Assembly: GCA_015499995.1 (NCBI GenBank) | Contig: JADNRV010000142.1 | Coordinates: 1-64,000, forward strand | From: Flammula alnicola | Lineage: Eukaryota; Basidiomycota; Agaricomycetes; Agaricales; Strophariaceae | Reading direction: 5' to 3' | DNA length: 64,000 nucleotides | Shown: one piece after another, positions 32,651 to 44,047 of the stretch | How the letters are laid out: the number at the start of each line of letters is the position of its first letter | How positions within the stretch are numbered: position 1 is the first letter of the stretch | Notes under the pieces: generated by a model | Told to the model about the DNA's origin: nothing | What the model saw: only the letters and a program-made list of their open reading frames with translations | The model's database searches: none | Translations under genes and position numbers: made by a program

Positions 32651-32782
32651 GGCTGTTATCTGTCGATTGGTAATGTAGCGCTCAGGAGCACTCAACGAGG
32701 AGGAGCTGTGGGGGTCGATGTTGGTGTTGCTGAAGTAGATTCCCACGGTCGCACAAAGTGGTTACCGAATAAGGAGGAGATG
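32651..32782 (-). promoter_or_regulatory. LINE J 5'UTR (intact 5' end)
   Basis: Same leader as LINEs A and I: begins CATCTCCTCCTTATTCGG on the minus strand, contains GTGGGAATC and CCCCCACAGC, then the hairpin-capable GAGTGCTCCTGAGCGCTA. It ends at the ORF1 start. Confidence 0.65.
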
Positions 32783-34050
32783 GATAAAGGGAAGGGTAAA
32801 GCCCCCACGAGCAAGGTGGGGCCAGCCTCGGCGCAGCTGAAGGGGGCTCTCGCAAGAGGCTGGCGGACTCTTACTTGAGGCCTCCACCTCCTGTTCCCCC
32901 TCGACCTAAGGGTTGGACAGCTGGTGTTCCTTGGAGCGCCGGTCCCCGTAAGCGCACGTTTGCTGAGCTTGCGGCGGCCAACCCTTTGTCGCAATGAGAT
33001 CCTGCCATGGGCCATAGTGCTCTTGCCAGGTATCCACCTCCGCCCCGCGTCCCTGCGATGCAAGCGGCCATCGACGAGCGGGTTTCTGCTGCCAAGAGGC
33101 AGAAGAAGCACCCCTCTTTCACCACTGCTGGCCCGTCATGCAAGCCGATCCTCCTCGCGTTTAGCGGCCCCTACACGAGGCCGCATGACACGAAACTCGT
33201 CGACCTGGTCCACAAGATCGACAAAGCTTTCCGCGACGCAGGCAGCGCCAATCGGGTGCTGTCCGCCTCACACGCATACGATGGCATTTCTCTTGCCACT
33301 TCCCTTGTGTCCACCCAGAGCGATCTCGATATCGCCCGAGGGTGGGTGCATAGAATCCTTCCGGAGTCTGACACCGTCAAAGTCTTGGTCAGCCTCCCCT
33401 CTTCCACCTCGTACCTCCGGGTACTTGACCTACCTGCTTATGGCGATTTCGCCAGTAAGACCCTTACCACAGGGGCTGAAGTGAAGATGGCAATTCTTGC
33501 CTCTCCACTTTCCGTCTTCGCGCCTTTCAAATCCGAGCCTCGGATTAAGCGCAACTCCCCGGCGAGCACCACTTGTGTGGCGTTCATCAATATCTGGGAC
33601 TCTCAGTCGGGAGCCCGCGCGAAGGCTCTTATCAACAAGACCTTCATGTTCCGTGGCAGGGCTTACCGCATTCTTGCGGCGCGCGCCAACCCTGGCGTCC
33701 CTCTCTGCACTAGATGCTGGAGGTGGGGCCATCCATCTAACATTTGCAGGGCTCCCCAGCCCCGCTGCGCTCATTGCTCCGGGCCACACGAGGAGGAGGT
33801 ACATCGTATCGCTGCTTCATGTTGCAAGGGAAATCCCAAGGCAACTCCACCTATCCCACCTACTCCGGGTGGGGTGGACTGCCCTCATGCCCCATGCTGC
33901 CCTAATTGTAAGGGCGCGCACAAACCTTACGACAGAAAGTGTCATTTCTGGCACAACCGGTACGATCGCGAATGGATCGATGCCAAATATGCCCAGGTAC
34001 GTGATTATTGGAATCAATGTCATGCACTCCGCTCACAGAACGTAGCTTAA
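32783..34050 (+). pseudogene. LINE I ORF1, C-terminal part
   Basis: Continues from 21473 after LINE J: DKGKGKAP, then RPPPPVPPRP-type block and RKRTFAELAAANPLSQ, TGA at 32998 (a CGA-to-TGA change), then open to the stop. The core has KPILLAFSGPYTRPHD and YGDFASKTLTTGAEVKMA. Zinc knuckles: CTRCWRWGHPSNIC (CX2CX4HX4C), CAHCSGPHEEEVH and CPNCKGAHKPYDRKC. The frame ends ...RSQNVA-TAA at 34048-34050. A frameshift near 32860 also separates the first segment. Confidence 0.87.
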
Positions 34051-34052
34051 TG
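34048..34052 (+). promoter_or_regulatory. TAATG stop-start overlap between LINE I ORF1 and ORF2
   Basis: The ORF1 stop TAA and ORF2 start ATG share one A. The identical arrangement occurs in LINEs J (27905-27901), N (30188-30192), P (54689-54693) and F (15711-15707), across two ORF1 types. Confidence 0.85.
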
Positions 34053-37000
34053 CAGGCACAACTGCTTGATGAGATACGGGTTTTGAGTTGGAATGTGGCG
34101 AGGGACGGGATGTCCCTCGATGTAATCCTTAGTACATGTACGAATATATATGATGTGCTATTCATCCAAGAGCCTCCCTGGAGGCACATAAGAACCGCCC
34201 CGTCTGCGAAGAGCAGAAAGGGTGAAGATGTAGTCAGCGCGCCTAACCATCCAGACTGGTTGGCCATGGTGCGCCCCACCACTCCTGACAAGCGACCTCC
34301 GGTCATGACCTATGTTTCGACTAGGTTGGCCCGGCATCGCCCGGCTCAACGAAAGGATATAATTGATCATCCCGACATCATGGTGCTCTTGAACATGTAT
34401 TCAGATTCTGATCATGGGGCTATTAACTGGCTTCGCGATGATGATCGAGATCTTCCCCGATGTCATTTGATGATGGGAGATTTTAACTCGCACTCTCCAG
34501 ACTGGGACCCTGGTTCCGTTCGTCGGGAGGGATGTGCCTTATCGCTGCAGCAATCTGCGGCTATCCTTGGGCTTGAGCTTGCCGCTTTTGGCAACCCTGG
34601 ACCCACACACATTCTGAGAGATCCCGCCAAGCGCAGCACGGTGATCGATCTGGCCTTTGTTCCCCCCGATCAGGTGGAGAACGAGTCTACTGTCTGATGC
34701 CCGGACATCCAACTTAAGTCGGATCACATCCCAATTTATACTACACTGGACATCCTTCCCGCCCCTGACGGGGCGGTTCGGATGTCTCTTCCTATGGAGT
34801 CTGTTGAGGCCTTCGTTAAATCTATCACTTCAGGACTTGCGGCCATTGATCCAAAGGTCCCGATGATTACCGAGGATCAGATTGAGACTGCGGCTCAAGA
34901 AGTGGCACGGATTTTCTCAGATGCATGGGCTGCCCATGCTAAAGAGACCTCTATTACTAAGCGTTCGAAGCCCTGGTGGTCCCAGGAGTGCTCTGACGCC
35001 CTGCTCAAATTTCGAGGGGATCGCTCCCCCGAGAATTGGAAATCTTTTCGGACCATAGTCCGGGAAACTAAACGTGTTTTCTTCGATGATCGCATCGGAG
35101 AGATCGCGGGTACTAATAAGCGACCGTGGGACCTCATGAATTGGGTCCAACAACAGAAGCTCCCTCCCAGTGAGGCTATCCAGTATCGTGGAGAGCCTTG
35201 CTATGATTTGCCTGCCTTGTGGGATGCCCTACATGGCACGTACAATTCAGCGTCAGATAGAACATATGATGCTGCTCTCTTGGAGTCCATCCCGCAACTT
35301 CCTGTGCGGGAATGGGCTCCCTTCTCCCCGCTGGAACTCACGGAAGCACTCTCTGCGTGTTCCGGTCTTTCTTCTCCGGGTCCGGATCATGTCAATTGGT
35401 CCCACCTGAAGAAGATTGTACGTCGGGACCCCCACTCTGTGGAGGTCCTTATCTCGATTGCTAATGCCTGCATGTGTGTGGGACATTGGCCGTCTCCCTT
35501 TAAGGAATCTATGTCAGTTATCATCCCCAAGCCCGGCAAGCCCTCCTACTCTACCCCTAAGGCGTTCAGGCCTATTGTGCTTCTGAACACTATGGGGAAG
35601 CTCATCAAGAAAATCATCTTGAATCGCATTCAGTTCGACGCTGTCGGACAGGATATATTTCACCCGAACCAGGTTGGGGGCGTCAGGGGACGCTCCACCG
35701 AGGACGCGGGTCTGTTTTTGACACACATGGTGAGGGCTGGGTGGGCAAAAGGGTTGAGGACTAGCGTCCTTGCCTTTGACCTTGCTCAGTTCTTTCCTTC
35801 TCTTAATCACGAGGTTCTCGTGATCATTCTCCGGAAGCTTGGCTTTCCGCCTTTGGTGGTCAAGTTTTTCAGTTCTTATCTGGTAGAAAGGAAGACGCAG
35901 TATGCGTGGAATTCCTTCCTGTCAGACCCCCTGCAGGCAGATGTGGGCGTGGGACAGGGCTCTGCCCTGTCCCCTGTCTTGTCGGCTATTTATTTGGCGC
36001 CTAGCATGCATCTTTTCTACAAGAGGTGCCGTGAGATTCATCTTGCGGTTGATCTTCTGTTATATGTGGACGATGGTACCCTGATTTCTCAGGAGACCGG
36101 ACTCGATCCCAATGTTGTAAACCTTCGTAAGGCTTACAAGATTATATTTGAGCTTTTTACCAAGTTCGCTCTTGCTCTGGAGCACGCGAAGTCAGAGATT
36201 TTTCACTTCGACAACACGTCTTCAGTTTATAATCCTGCCATTGACCTGGGTGAAGAACCCTACACTGCAGGCAAGTGGCTCAAGCCGAAGCCTTTTTGGC
36301 GGTATCTTGGGTTTTATTTTGATCGCAAGCTCACTTTCAAGGAGCATGTGCGATATTATTCCACCAAAGGATTTACATCGGTTGTATCGATGAAAATGCT
36401 TGGGTCTTCTACCAGAGGGCTGCCGCCACATCTTAAGCGCCTCCTCTACTGCACGTGCATTATCCCCATAATTACTTATGGTTACCGCATGTGGTATTTC
36501 CGCAAGGCCCGGAACAAGGGTCTTATTGCACAACTCACCAATGTCCAGCGTAAGGCTGGGCTTTGGATCACTGGGTGCTTCCGCACTTCTCCATCGTATG
36601 GCGTCGAGGCCCTTGCCGGCCTTCTGCCCATGCCTCTACTTCTGGACAGGTTGAATTCTCGGGCGGTGGCCCGGATTTCTCTCTTGTCTGATACTCACCC
36701 AGTCCGGTCATTATGGCTGGACCTTTACTTAAGAGAGCCGTTCCTCACAAGATGGCGATCGAGAATTTTACCGAGCGTCAACGTGAAAAGTTGCGCGGCG
36801 GACTTGTGGGCAATGCATTGTTCCACCCCGCTGGTCTGGAGGAACTGGAGCCTTTTGCTCCAGACGCCAGGCCTGGATATCGTCTAATGGACCGGCATGC
36901 GAGCCGGTTTACATGGATGGCTAAACCCCATATCAGCAGGGCCGAAGACCCTGATGCTGCGTGGAAAATCATACTGGACAAACTCATCGAGAAGTGTGAC

Positions 37001-37151
37001 GATGAGCCAGGTACCGCATATGCTGGTGTCGATGGCTCGGTCCCTCCGGGGCCCTGGCAGGCCGCCAACGGCATTGTTATCAAGCGGCAGGGCGCTCTGG
37101 TGTTGGCCAGATGTCACTCTTCTGGACGAGCTATTAGCACTGATGCTGAGC
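34050..37151 (+). pseudogene. LINE I ORF2, endonuclease, RT and first half of RNase H
   Basis: Endonuclease: LLDEIRVLSWNVARD, FIQEPPWRHIR, MMGDFNSHSPDWDPG, VIDLAFVPPDQV. About 11 residues before NMYSDSDHG are missing near 34385, and TGA at 34695 (CGA in LINE E) interrupts. RT (34782 on): AFRPIVLLNTMGKLIKK, LAFDLAQFFPSLNH, VGQGSALSPVLSAIYLAP, LLLYVDDGTLIS. A one-base loss near 36710 shifts the frame before RNase H (YAGVDGSVPPGPW), which is cut at STDAE by element E1. Function if intact: nick target, copy RNA, degrade RNA. Confidence 0.9.
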
Positions 37152-37880
37152 CACCTGTATGTGCCAGTATCATGTATGATACCTGGGCTGCCTGCCAATA
37201 AGGAGTGTACATCCACAAGGCTAACAACCCCCTTGGGCAGTTGCCCAACACTATGCAACATAATATCTACAGGCTGCCGGGGTGCCAGGGATGGCTTTGG
37301 TGCTTGTTGTTGGGGCGGGTGATGGTAAACAGATGTCAACAACGCAGGAAATGATGTCCAGCACTGTATTTTGGGTGCTGCTCGTCGTCGGGGGCGCTTT
37401 TGGGCACGGGAAAAAATCTAATAGGGTCTATTAATATATTCTGACTTGCCCCCACCATTTGCGCGCCTCGGGGAGGGCGGGCATGGGTGGATTGACGAGC
37501 ATGGCTTTGGATGACGTTCCTATTTGGGGCGGGGCTGCTGTCAAACAACTGTCAACAACATGGGAAATGATGCCTGGGGTTGCATTTGGGCTCTTGCTCA
37601 TCGTCGGGGGCGGTTTGGAGCACGGGAAAAAATCCAATGGGCTCTAGTAATATATTGCAACCTATTGCCGCCCTTTGCGCGCCTCATGGGGGGCGGGGAT
37701 GGGTGGATTGACGAGGATGTCTTTGGATGACATTCTAAAATTAGATGGAAAGCGCCCTGTGTGATATTTTTAGACGCCAGCGCTTGTGCCTTGTTTCGTT
37801 ATCTATAGATTAGATAGCCAAAAAGCGCCCACCATTGATGCAGACGCTTGTGCCTGTCTGTTATCTATAGATTAGATATG
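37152..37880 (+). repeat. E1 left terminal inverted arm
   Basis: The inverted counterpart is at about 41945-42718; for example GGTATCAT...CACTCCTTATTGG appears in opposite orientations near both ends. It contains 2-3 tandem units of about 230 bp and, at its inner end, repeated ATCTATAGATTAGATA motifs next to AAGCGCCC. These could be transposase-binding repeats. The boundary on the inner side is approximate. Confidence 0.8.
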
Positions 37881-38059
37881 TTTTATTAATCCCACGCTGC
37901 ATGTTTAAAAATAGACTTGGTTCATTTTCTCTGCTCGAAAATCTCAGGTAAAAACATTGAATAGAAAAGTTTGAATATATTTTAACTGAGCTATGGTATA
38001 CAACAATAAAAATACAATACAGGAGTGAAACGAGGACAAGAGAACGAGGAGGGCATATG

Positions 38060-39170
38060 TCGACGTGAGTAATACACGTCGTTGCCTCTCCTGCTGCTGC
38101 TCATCCTCGTTCTACTCCTTGTTGTCGCCGTCATAATGGAGCAGCAGCAGCAGCGCCCGTGCTGCTGGCGGTGCTTCCATCTCGTTGTCGCCGTATCCGA
38201 GCAGCAGCCGTCGCGCTTCTGCTCCTCCCACCTCGCCGCCATCGCCTGTCTGCGTAGCAGCAGCCGTCGTGCTGCTGCCACAGCTCCCACGTTGCCGTCG
38301 TCGTCGTATCCCAGCGGCAGCCATCGTGCCAATGCTCCTCCCACCTCGTCATCCTCGCCGTTTCGCTCATCCTCGCCGTCACCGTATACGAGCAGCAGCA
38401 GCAGGCACGCCTGCTGCTGCTGATCCCCCTTGTCGTCGCCATATACGAGCAGCAGCCATCGTCGTGCTGCTGCTGCGGTGTCCACTTCGTCGTCGGCCGC
38501 CGTATCCGTATAGGAGCAGCAGCGGTCGTACTGCTGCTGCTGCTCCCACCTCCTCCTCCTCGTCGCCACATCCGTATACGAGCGGCAGCGGCGGTCGTGC
38601 TGCCGCTGCTCCGCCCTCGTCATCGTCGTCGTCAGATCCGTATACGAGCGGCAGCAGCGGTCGTGCTGCTGCCGCTGTTCCCACCTCGTCGTCGTCGTCG
38701 CCCATCCGAGCAGCAGCAGCACGACGGCTGCTGCTGTCACCTCAACGTATCCAAGCGGCAGCGGTCGTGCTGCTGCTCTTCCCACCTCGACGTCGTCACA
38801 GTATCCGAGCAGCAGCAGTGGGGCCCGCTGCTGCTGCTACCCCTTGTCGTCGCGTATCCGAGCAGCAGCAGAAGCGGGCGCTGCTGCTGCCGCTGCTGCT
38901 GCTTTCACCTTGTCGCCGTCGCCGTATCCGGGCAGCCGCCGCCGCCGTGCTGCAGCTGCAGTTCCCGTCATCGTCGCCGTATCCGACCAGCAGCAGCCAT
39001 CGAGCTGCTGCTGCTGTTTCCATCTAGTGGTAGTCGCCCTATCCGAGCGGCAGCCGTCGTGCTGCGGCTCCTCCCAACTCGGACGTCGTCGCTGTATCCG
39101 AGCAGCAGCAGGCACGCGACCGCTGCTGCTCCTGCTGCTACCACCTCGTTGCCTTCGGGTAAGTGGGTGG
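38060..39170. repeat. Degenerate CAG/CTG-based tandem array in E1
   Basis: An array of units of roughly 45-60 bp alternating GTATCCGAGCAGCAGC, (C)GTCGTGCTGCTGCTG and CTCGTCGTCG. It yields long open frames in several frames on both strands (Ser/Ala/Arg or Leu rich), which is a sign of composition and not of a gene. A shorter block lies at 40490-40740. Confidence 0.85.
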
Positions 39171-39192
39171 AGGGAGAGCAGAAGGAGAACAG

Positions 39193-39216
39193 AAATCGAG
39201 TCATACGACTCGATTT
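39193..39216. other. Conserved hairpin in E1
   Basis: AAATCGAGTC, loop ATAC, then GACTCGATTT: a 10-bp perfect stem. Equivalent hairpins with different but still paired outer bases occur three times in E2. Confidence 0.8.
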
Positions 39217-39479
39217 CGTTGCTTACCGGGTGGGTCTCCCTCTCACTCTCCCCTCGTGTCCTTACCCCCATCTCCATCCCATCTCCTTCCAGAGCCGGCC
39301 CACATTACCTCGATGAGGGAGAGGGGCACACGGCGTCCTGGGCAGCTTCGTTCGCGTCGTATGGACCTAGATGGTGGCTTTGTGGGACGGGGTGGATGAA
39401 GGAGAGGTCAAGGATGGTGGTGGTGGTGGTGGTGGTTGGAGATCATCAACCGTCATCGAATCGCTGTTGATGGTTATTC

Positions 39480-41400
39480 GGCGTTTTCCGAGAGTGACGG
39501 GATTGGCTGGCGAACTCGGACCGGCTAATCACCCAAACGTTCGTCGAGGTTTCCAACTTCTCCGTGACATTACCCAGCCCATCCGAGGGCTAAAAAATAT
39601 TCAAAGTATATTTATAAGTAGCTTAAAATATATTTCAGGTATTTTCACAGCATTCCAGAGGTCGAAATCCTGCCAATCTATGAAGAGATGGTCAAACAAG
39701 GTGATTTCAGGCATTTGAGGTTAGATATCTTACACTAGGTTTACTTGAAATCATATTGAACTGAGGATAATGTAGTAGAAGTATCATTTGAATGAAATAG
39801 AAATTTTCCAGATACTATGTGAGGTTTATAGTAAGTCAAGATGTTCAAAACTTCGAAATACCATCTTGGTTATCATATTGTCCAAAGATTTCTTATTGGT
39901 TTCATGCATTAGTTGACGAGAATGTCTGTATTCTTGTACCTACTCCAAAGACTCTCTGGGGAACCCCTGAAGAATAATCTCATAGCACTCCTTAGTCAAA
40001 GTATACAGTATATCTAGATATCAATAGGTTTATTGTAACAGTAAATGCAAGATAGATGTCTTTACAATACCCGAAATCACCACTGTCACTCGCAAACTCG
40101 ATTCAATGGGCAGTACTATTGGTATTTTGACCGTAAACTTGATATTTATGTCCTAAACGACATAGTATATATATTCCGATGATAGGTTTAGTCTTATATG
40201 TGCTGTGGATGTCCTCGGGGACGTTCGAGTCCTCGATGACAGATCGGAGGCTGGCCGGTCCGAAGTTGCCAACCAATCGGCTCGCTCCCAGGAAACGCCG
40301 GATAACAGATCAACGTTCAACGTCAGTCGATCCTCATCCTGAACCACCGCCATCCCCCCTCAAGGCCTCTCCCTCGTCAACACTGACTGCCACCACCCCT
40401 CCGCTCGCATCTATGGCCGATGCCAACACCTCCCAACACCGCTGTCAGCAGTGCGACAGCCGCTCATGGGATGCGACCACGAGGACGAGGTAGCAGCAAC
40501 ACGGCCCTTCTGCTGGGATACGACGGCGACGGCGAGGTAAGAGCAGCAGCACCAGTCGTGCTGCTGCTGTTCGTATACGGCGACGACAGCGAGGTGGGGG
40601 CACAGCAGCATGGCCGCTGCTGCTTGGATACGACAAGGGCGAGGTCGGAGGAGCAGCAGTACGACCACTGCTGCTGCTCGGATATCACAGCGAAGACACG
40701 GTGGGAGCAGCAGCAGCAGCACGACTGCCGCTGCTCGGATACCACATCGACGAGGCCGACAAAGAAGGGCGAGGGAGATGAGGGCGAAGGAGGCGACGAC
40801 CCAGCGCCGCCCCCAAGAGCGCCAGCGTCCTGCCCGCGGAGATGCCATGTCCCCACCACCCCGGCCCTCGTTAGGCAGGTGCTGGCCCCTCACGAAACAC
40901 CCAGGAACGACCATGCCACGCTTCATCCCTCCTGATCCACCGCCTACCTCCACCCTCCACTCTTGCCCTCCCTGCCCCGCCCCGCTTTCCCTTTCCCTTT
41001 CCCCCTGCCCCGCCCCGCTTTCCCTTTCCCCTTGCCCCACCCACGCCCCGACGTCTCCTAGCTCGCCGTTGACGCCACACGTTGGTAACGATGCGAAGAG
41101 ACGACAAATGGGTGGGGAGGGCAAGTGAAGATGCCGCCGTGGAGCCAACGAGGGAGGAGGGACCCAGCACCGTCGCCATCGCCCAAGGGGAGCCCACTGC
41201 GAGGTCGGCAATGTCAACGATAAACCCGTAACAACGCCGCGGGAGCGAACGACGAGGTAGAAGGGTGGGAGGCGAGAGGGAGCGAGGGGACAACCCACCG
41301 CTGCCGTGGGCTGGGGTTGTACGGCACACCACTATTGCTCGGATTGCGCCTGATATGTGCATTGCCGCCCACCGTTACGGTATTTTCGTTATCTAGTAGT
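39480..41400. other. E1 interior spacer, no gene found
   Basis: 39480-40140 is AT-rich with no ORF of note. 40150-40490 resembles, in inverted orientation, the segment at 39470-39560 and also E2 near 51760-51900 (GACCGGTCCGAA.TT.CCA). 40490-40740 is another CAG/CTG block. 40975-41045 has a tandem GCCCCGCTTTCCCTTTCCC repeat. Frames here overlap on both strands and have low-complexity translations; I call none of them genes. Confidence 0.6.
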
Positions 41401-41944
41401 AGTATTGATGTATAGTACTACTTATATATATGATGTATAATACTACTTAGTGAAACATAATATAATCATTTTTATCAAAGATTTTCGAATGATTTATTTA
41501 TAAATTTGAGCAGCAAGCCAGTGGAGCAGACCTGGGCATCCCAATCCGGTGGGTCCCATCAATTGTTCCCATTCTGGGTAGCATCATCCAGATGAGTAAC
41601 GATCCATCCATCCCTTCCTCCTCGAAATTTGGGATGAGAATTACACCATTAGAATCACACTTATCTGTAGATCACGAATATATATTTTATTTAATAAAAT
41701 TCTAACAGGAAAGGTGTGCAAAATAAGCCCGGTATCCCATTCTGTGATGCCATCATGTACTCTAAAAATATCGGGACCTGTGCAGTTATTTTTGGAACGT
41801 CATCCAAACCCATCCGTGCCAATCCATCCATTCCCGCCCCGCTGTGAGGAACGCAAAGGGACGCATTGGGCGGCAATATATTATGGGACCCCATTGTATT
41901 TTTTTCCGTGCTCAAAACCAACGAGCAGGATCCCAAATACAAAT

Positions 41945-42718
41945 TCTATAGATAACAGAGACAGGCGCCGAGGCACAAGCATTTGCGTCTAAAAATATCA
42001 AGGTGGGCGCTTTCTGGCTATCTAATTTATAGATAACAAAACAAGGCACATATCTAATCTATAGATAAGGAACCGCACAAGGCACAAGCGCTGGCGTCTA
42101 AAAATATCACACAGGGCGCTTTACGTCTAATTTTAGAATGTCATCCAAAGTCATCCTTGTCAATCCACCCATCCCCGCCCCCATGGGGCGCGCAAAGGGC
42201 AGCAATGGGTAGCAATATATTACTAGACCCCATTGGATTTTTTTCCGTGCTCAGAACCGCCCCCGACGATGAGCAAGAGCCCAAATGCAACCCCGGGCAT
42301 CATTTCCCACGTTGTTGACAGTTGTTTGACAGCAGCCCCGCCCCAAATAGGAATGTCATCCAAAGCCATGCTCGTCAATCCACCCATCCCCGCTCTCCCC
42401 GAGGCGCGCAAAGGGTGGGGACAGGTCAGAATATATTAATAGATTGTATTAGATTTTTTTCCGCACCCAAAAGCGCCCCCGACGACGAGCAGCACCCAAA
42501 ATACAGTGCTGGACATCATTTCCTGCATTGTTGACATCTGTTTACCATCACCCGCCCCAACAACAAGCACCAAAGCCGTCTCTGGCACCCCGGCAGCCTG
42601 TAGATATTATGTTGCATAGTGTTGGGCAACTGCCCAAGGGGGTTGTTAGCCTTGTGGATGTACACTCCTTATTGGCAGGCAGCCCAGGTATCATATATAA
42701 TTCTAGCTTACATGGCTG
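41945..42718 (-). repeat. E1 right terminal inverted arm
   Basis: Reverse-complement partner of 37152-37880, ending TTACATGGCTG just before the GCTGAGC duplication at 42719. The match to the left arm is clear but imperfect. Confidence 0.8.
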
Positions 42719-43465
42719 GCTGAGCTCGACGCCATCTCGGTGGCCATCTCCGCTATGGTAGCGTTCGGAGACGTCACCAGGATAATCATTTTCACGGATT
42801 CGATGCATGCTGCTCGAATGGCCGTTGATCCTTCCCCGCACTCTCATCAGGGCTCATCTCTGATCGTTTGTCAGACACTTGAACGATGGTTCCAGGGTGG
42901 TGGCAACCGGAAAGTCGTTTTTGCAGAGTCTCCCTCTGATATAGAGTGGGACATCCACCAAGAGGCTCACGACCTCGTCCTGGGGTTTCCGGGTGTACCT
43001 GTTACACTGAATACCCCTCTATCTATCGCTTGGCTCAAGAACAGAGCCGACACTGTAGCGCGGGATGCTTGGTCGACAGAGGTCGACGAGGTTCCCAATT
43101 TACTTGGCTCCAATTTCTTGGAGTTAGAGGATCTAAAGGGTAATCCTCTCCGTCCGACCCCTGTTCGCGGCGGGCCGTGGCTTGAAGTGGGCGGCCGCAA
43201 CTCTCAGTTGTTTGCCCGCATGTGCCGTGTAATAACGAATCATGCTCCGATCGGCTCGTACTACGAGCGGTTCAAAATCGATGATCCACTTGCTCTCAGT
43301 TGTACATGTGGGGTTTATCCTCAGACGCGCGACCATCTCTTTGGGTGCCCGAAGCTCCCGATGCTACCTCACAGGGCCCCGCACCTAGTGTGGGGTCTTG
43401 AGAAATTCTTGACTGACAACGTTACGGCATTTGCTTTCAACCGGCCCCCAGCCAGAGTCGGATGA
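42719..43465 (+). pseudogene. LINE I ORF2, C-terminal piece
   Basis: Continues after E1: AELDAISVAISAMVAFGDVTR, FTDSMHAARMAVDPSPHSHQG, ESPSDIEWDIHQEAHDL, FLELEDLKGNP, finger CTCGVYPQTRDHLFGC and RVG-stop at 43465. The frame is open over about 245 codons. The final residues read PPARVG where related copies read PPAGVG. Confidence 0.88.
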
Positions 43466-44006
43466 GGGACTCTGGATGGGGGGCAATCTCATTTGCGGGC
43501 AGCGCTGCGGTCAAAGCGACTCACTGCCCGTGAGTGTTGGTCCAGCGCAGTCAAAGGCCGAGAGGCTGGAGGACCTGGTCGTTCCAGGTTAGGGCGGCTC
43601 TACCCTTCGGGGTCGTGTCGTTCGCTGTGTTGTTCCGGACCCGGCTTGGTGGACGGCGGCTTGGACTTCGGTCCTCGTTTAGCTATGACCACGTCGATTT
43701 TACCATTTAATCGGGGAGGGCCTGGCAGGCTCTTCTCGCATCTGGGTGACCCCCCTGTCCACCCTTTTAATCCATATCTACCTTACGTTCGGTAGCGTTA
43801 ACAACGCCACGCGTTTGTATTTCCTGGGCTGCGAGGTCCATCATTTGGGTTTCAGGCTGCTGCGCAGCCTCGCCCGCGTCGCGCTCGCGAGCGCCGCATG
43901 CTCCCCTGCGAGCGACCAATTTCTTTCTTTTGCATTGGGTATTGTAGCATACTCGTTTTTATTAGTTAGAGTCCGAGCTGCGTTTGAGTTTCGGAATATA
44001 AATTGC

Positions 44007-44044
<38 letters not shown>
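43466..44044 (+). other. LINE I 3'UTR and poly(A)
   Basis: About 545 bp including GGTAGCGTTAACAACGCC and the terminal GGAATATAAATTGCTGATTT, then about 32 A. This is a variant of the subfamily-1 3'UTR: its first 250 bp (CTCATTTGCGGGCAGCG...) differ from those of LINEs B, E and G. Confidence 0.85.

Positions 44045-44047
<3 letters not shown>

Larger units (their letters stand above)
21474..32782 (-). mobile_element. LINE J, full length, split by LINEs L, M and N
   Basis: Poly(T)39 at 21474-21512 and a complete 5' end at 32782 (GAGATG preceding the TSD). The flanks are GATAAAGGGAAGGG at 21460-21473 and 32783-32796. Removing L (22565-23482), M (26290-27343) and N (27940-30728), each with its own 14-15 bp TSD, leaves about 6.5 kb. 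ORF2 shows no stop or frameshift across its three pieces. ORF1 has lost one C in its start region. Confidence 0.92.
37152..42718. mobile_element. Element E1: non-autonomous TIR DNA transposon with 7-bp TSD
   Basis: Inserted in LINE I RNase H. GCTGAGC is duplicated exactly (37145-37151 and 42719-42725), and removal restores TDAELDAI. The left end begins CACCTGTATG and the right end finishes CATGGCTG, with long inverted arms (about 37152-37880 and 41945-42718). Within the arms are tandem units of about 230 bp (GGGCGG.TTTGGAGCACGGGAA type) and repeated ATCTATAGATTAGATA motifs. The interior is non-coding: CAG/CTG-rich arrays, a hairpin and AT-rich spacer. No transposase is recognisable. E2 is its relative. 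The superfamily is unassigned. Confidence 0.88.
20606..44044 (+). mobile_element. LINE I, full length, split by LINE J and element E1
   Basis: Starts at the family 5' end, ends in about 32 A (44013-44044), and is flanked by ATGAGGGACTCTG (20593-20605, 44045-44057). LINE J occupies 21474-32782 and E1 37152-42718. Removing these and their duplicated target bases leaves about 6.54 kb. The ORFs carry a few lesions (TGA at 32998, TGA at 34695, a small in-frame loss near 34385, and a 1-bp loss near 36710), two of them CGA-to-TGA changes. It is therefore young but inactive. Confidence 0.9.

Noticed and set aside
37152..37880. CRISPR-like or tRNA-like reading of the short repeated motifs in E1/E2 arms
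   Set aside because: Repeats are tandem units without unique spacers, in a eukaryotic transposon; no cloverleaf or A/B box pair seen.
38000..41300. Long Ala/Ser/Arg- and Leu-rich frames on both strands in E1 (and likewise 49700-53000 in E2)
   Set aside because: Several overlapping frames on both strands are open at once because of CAG/CTG and CGT repeats; no domain, no consistent start, no similarity between frames.
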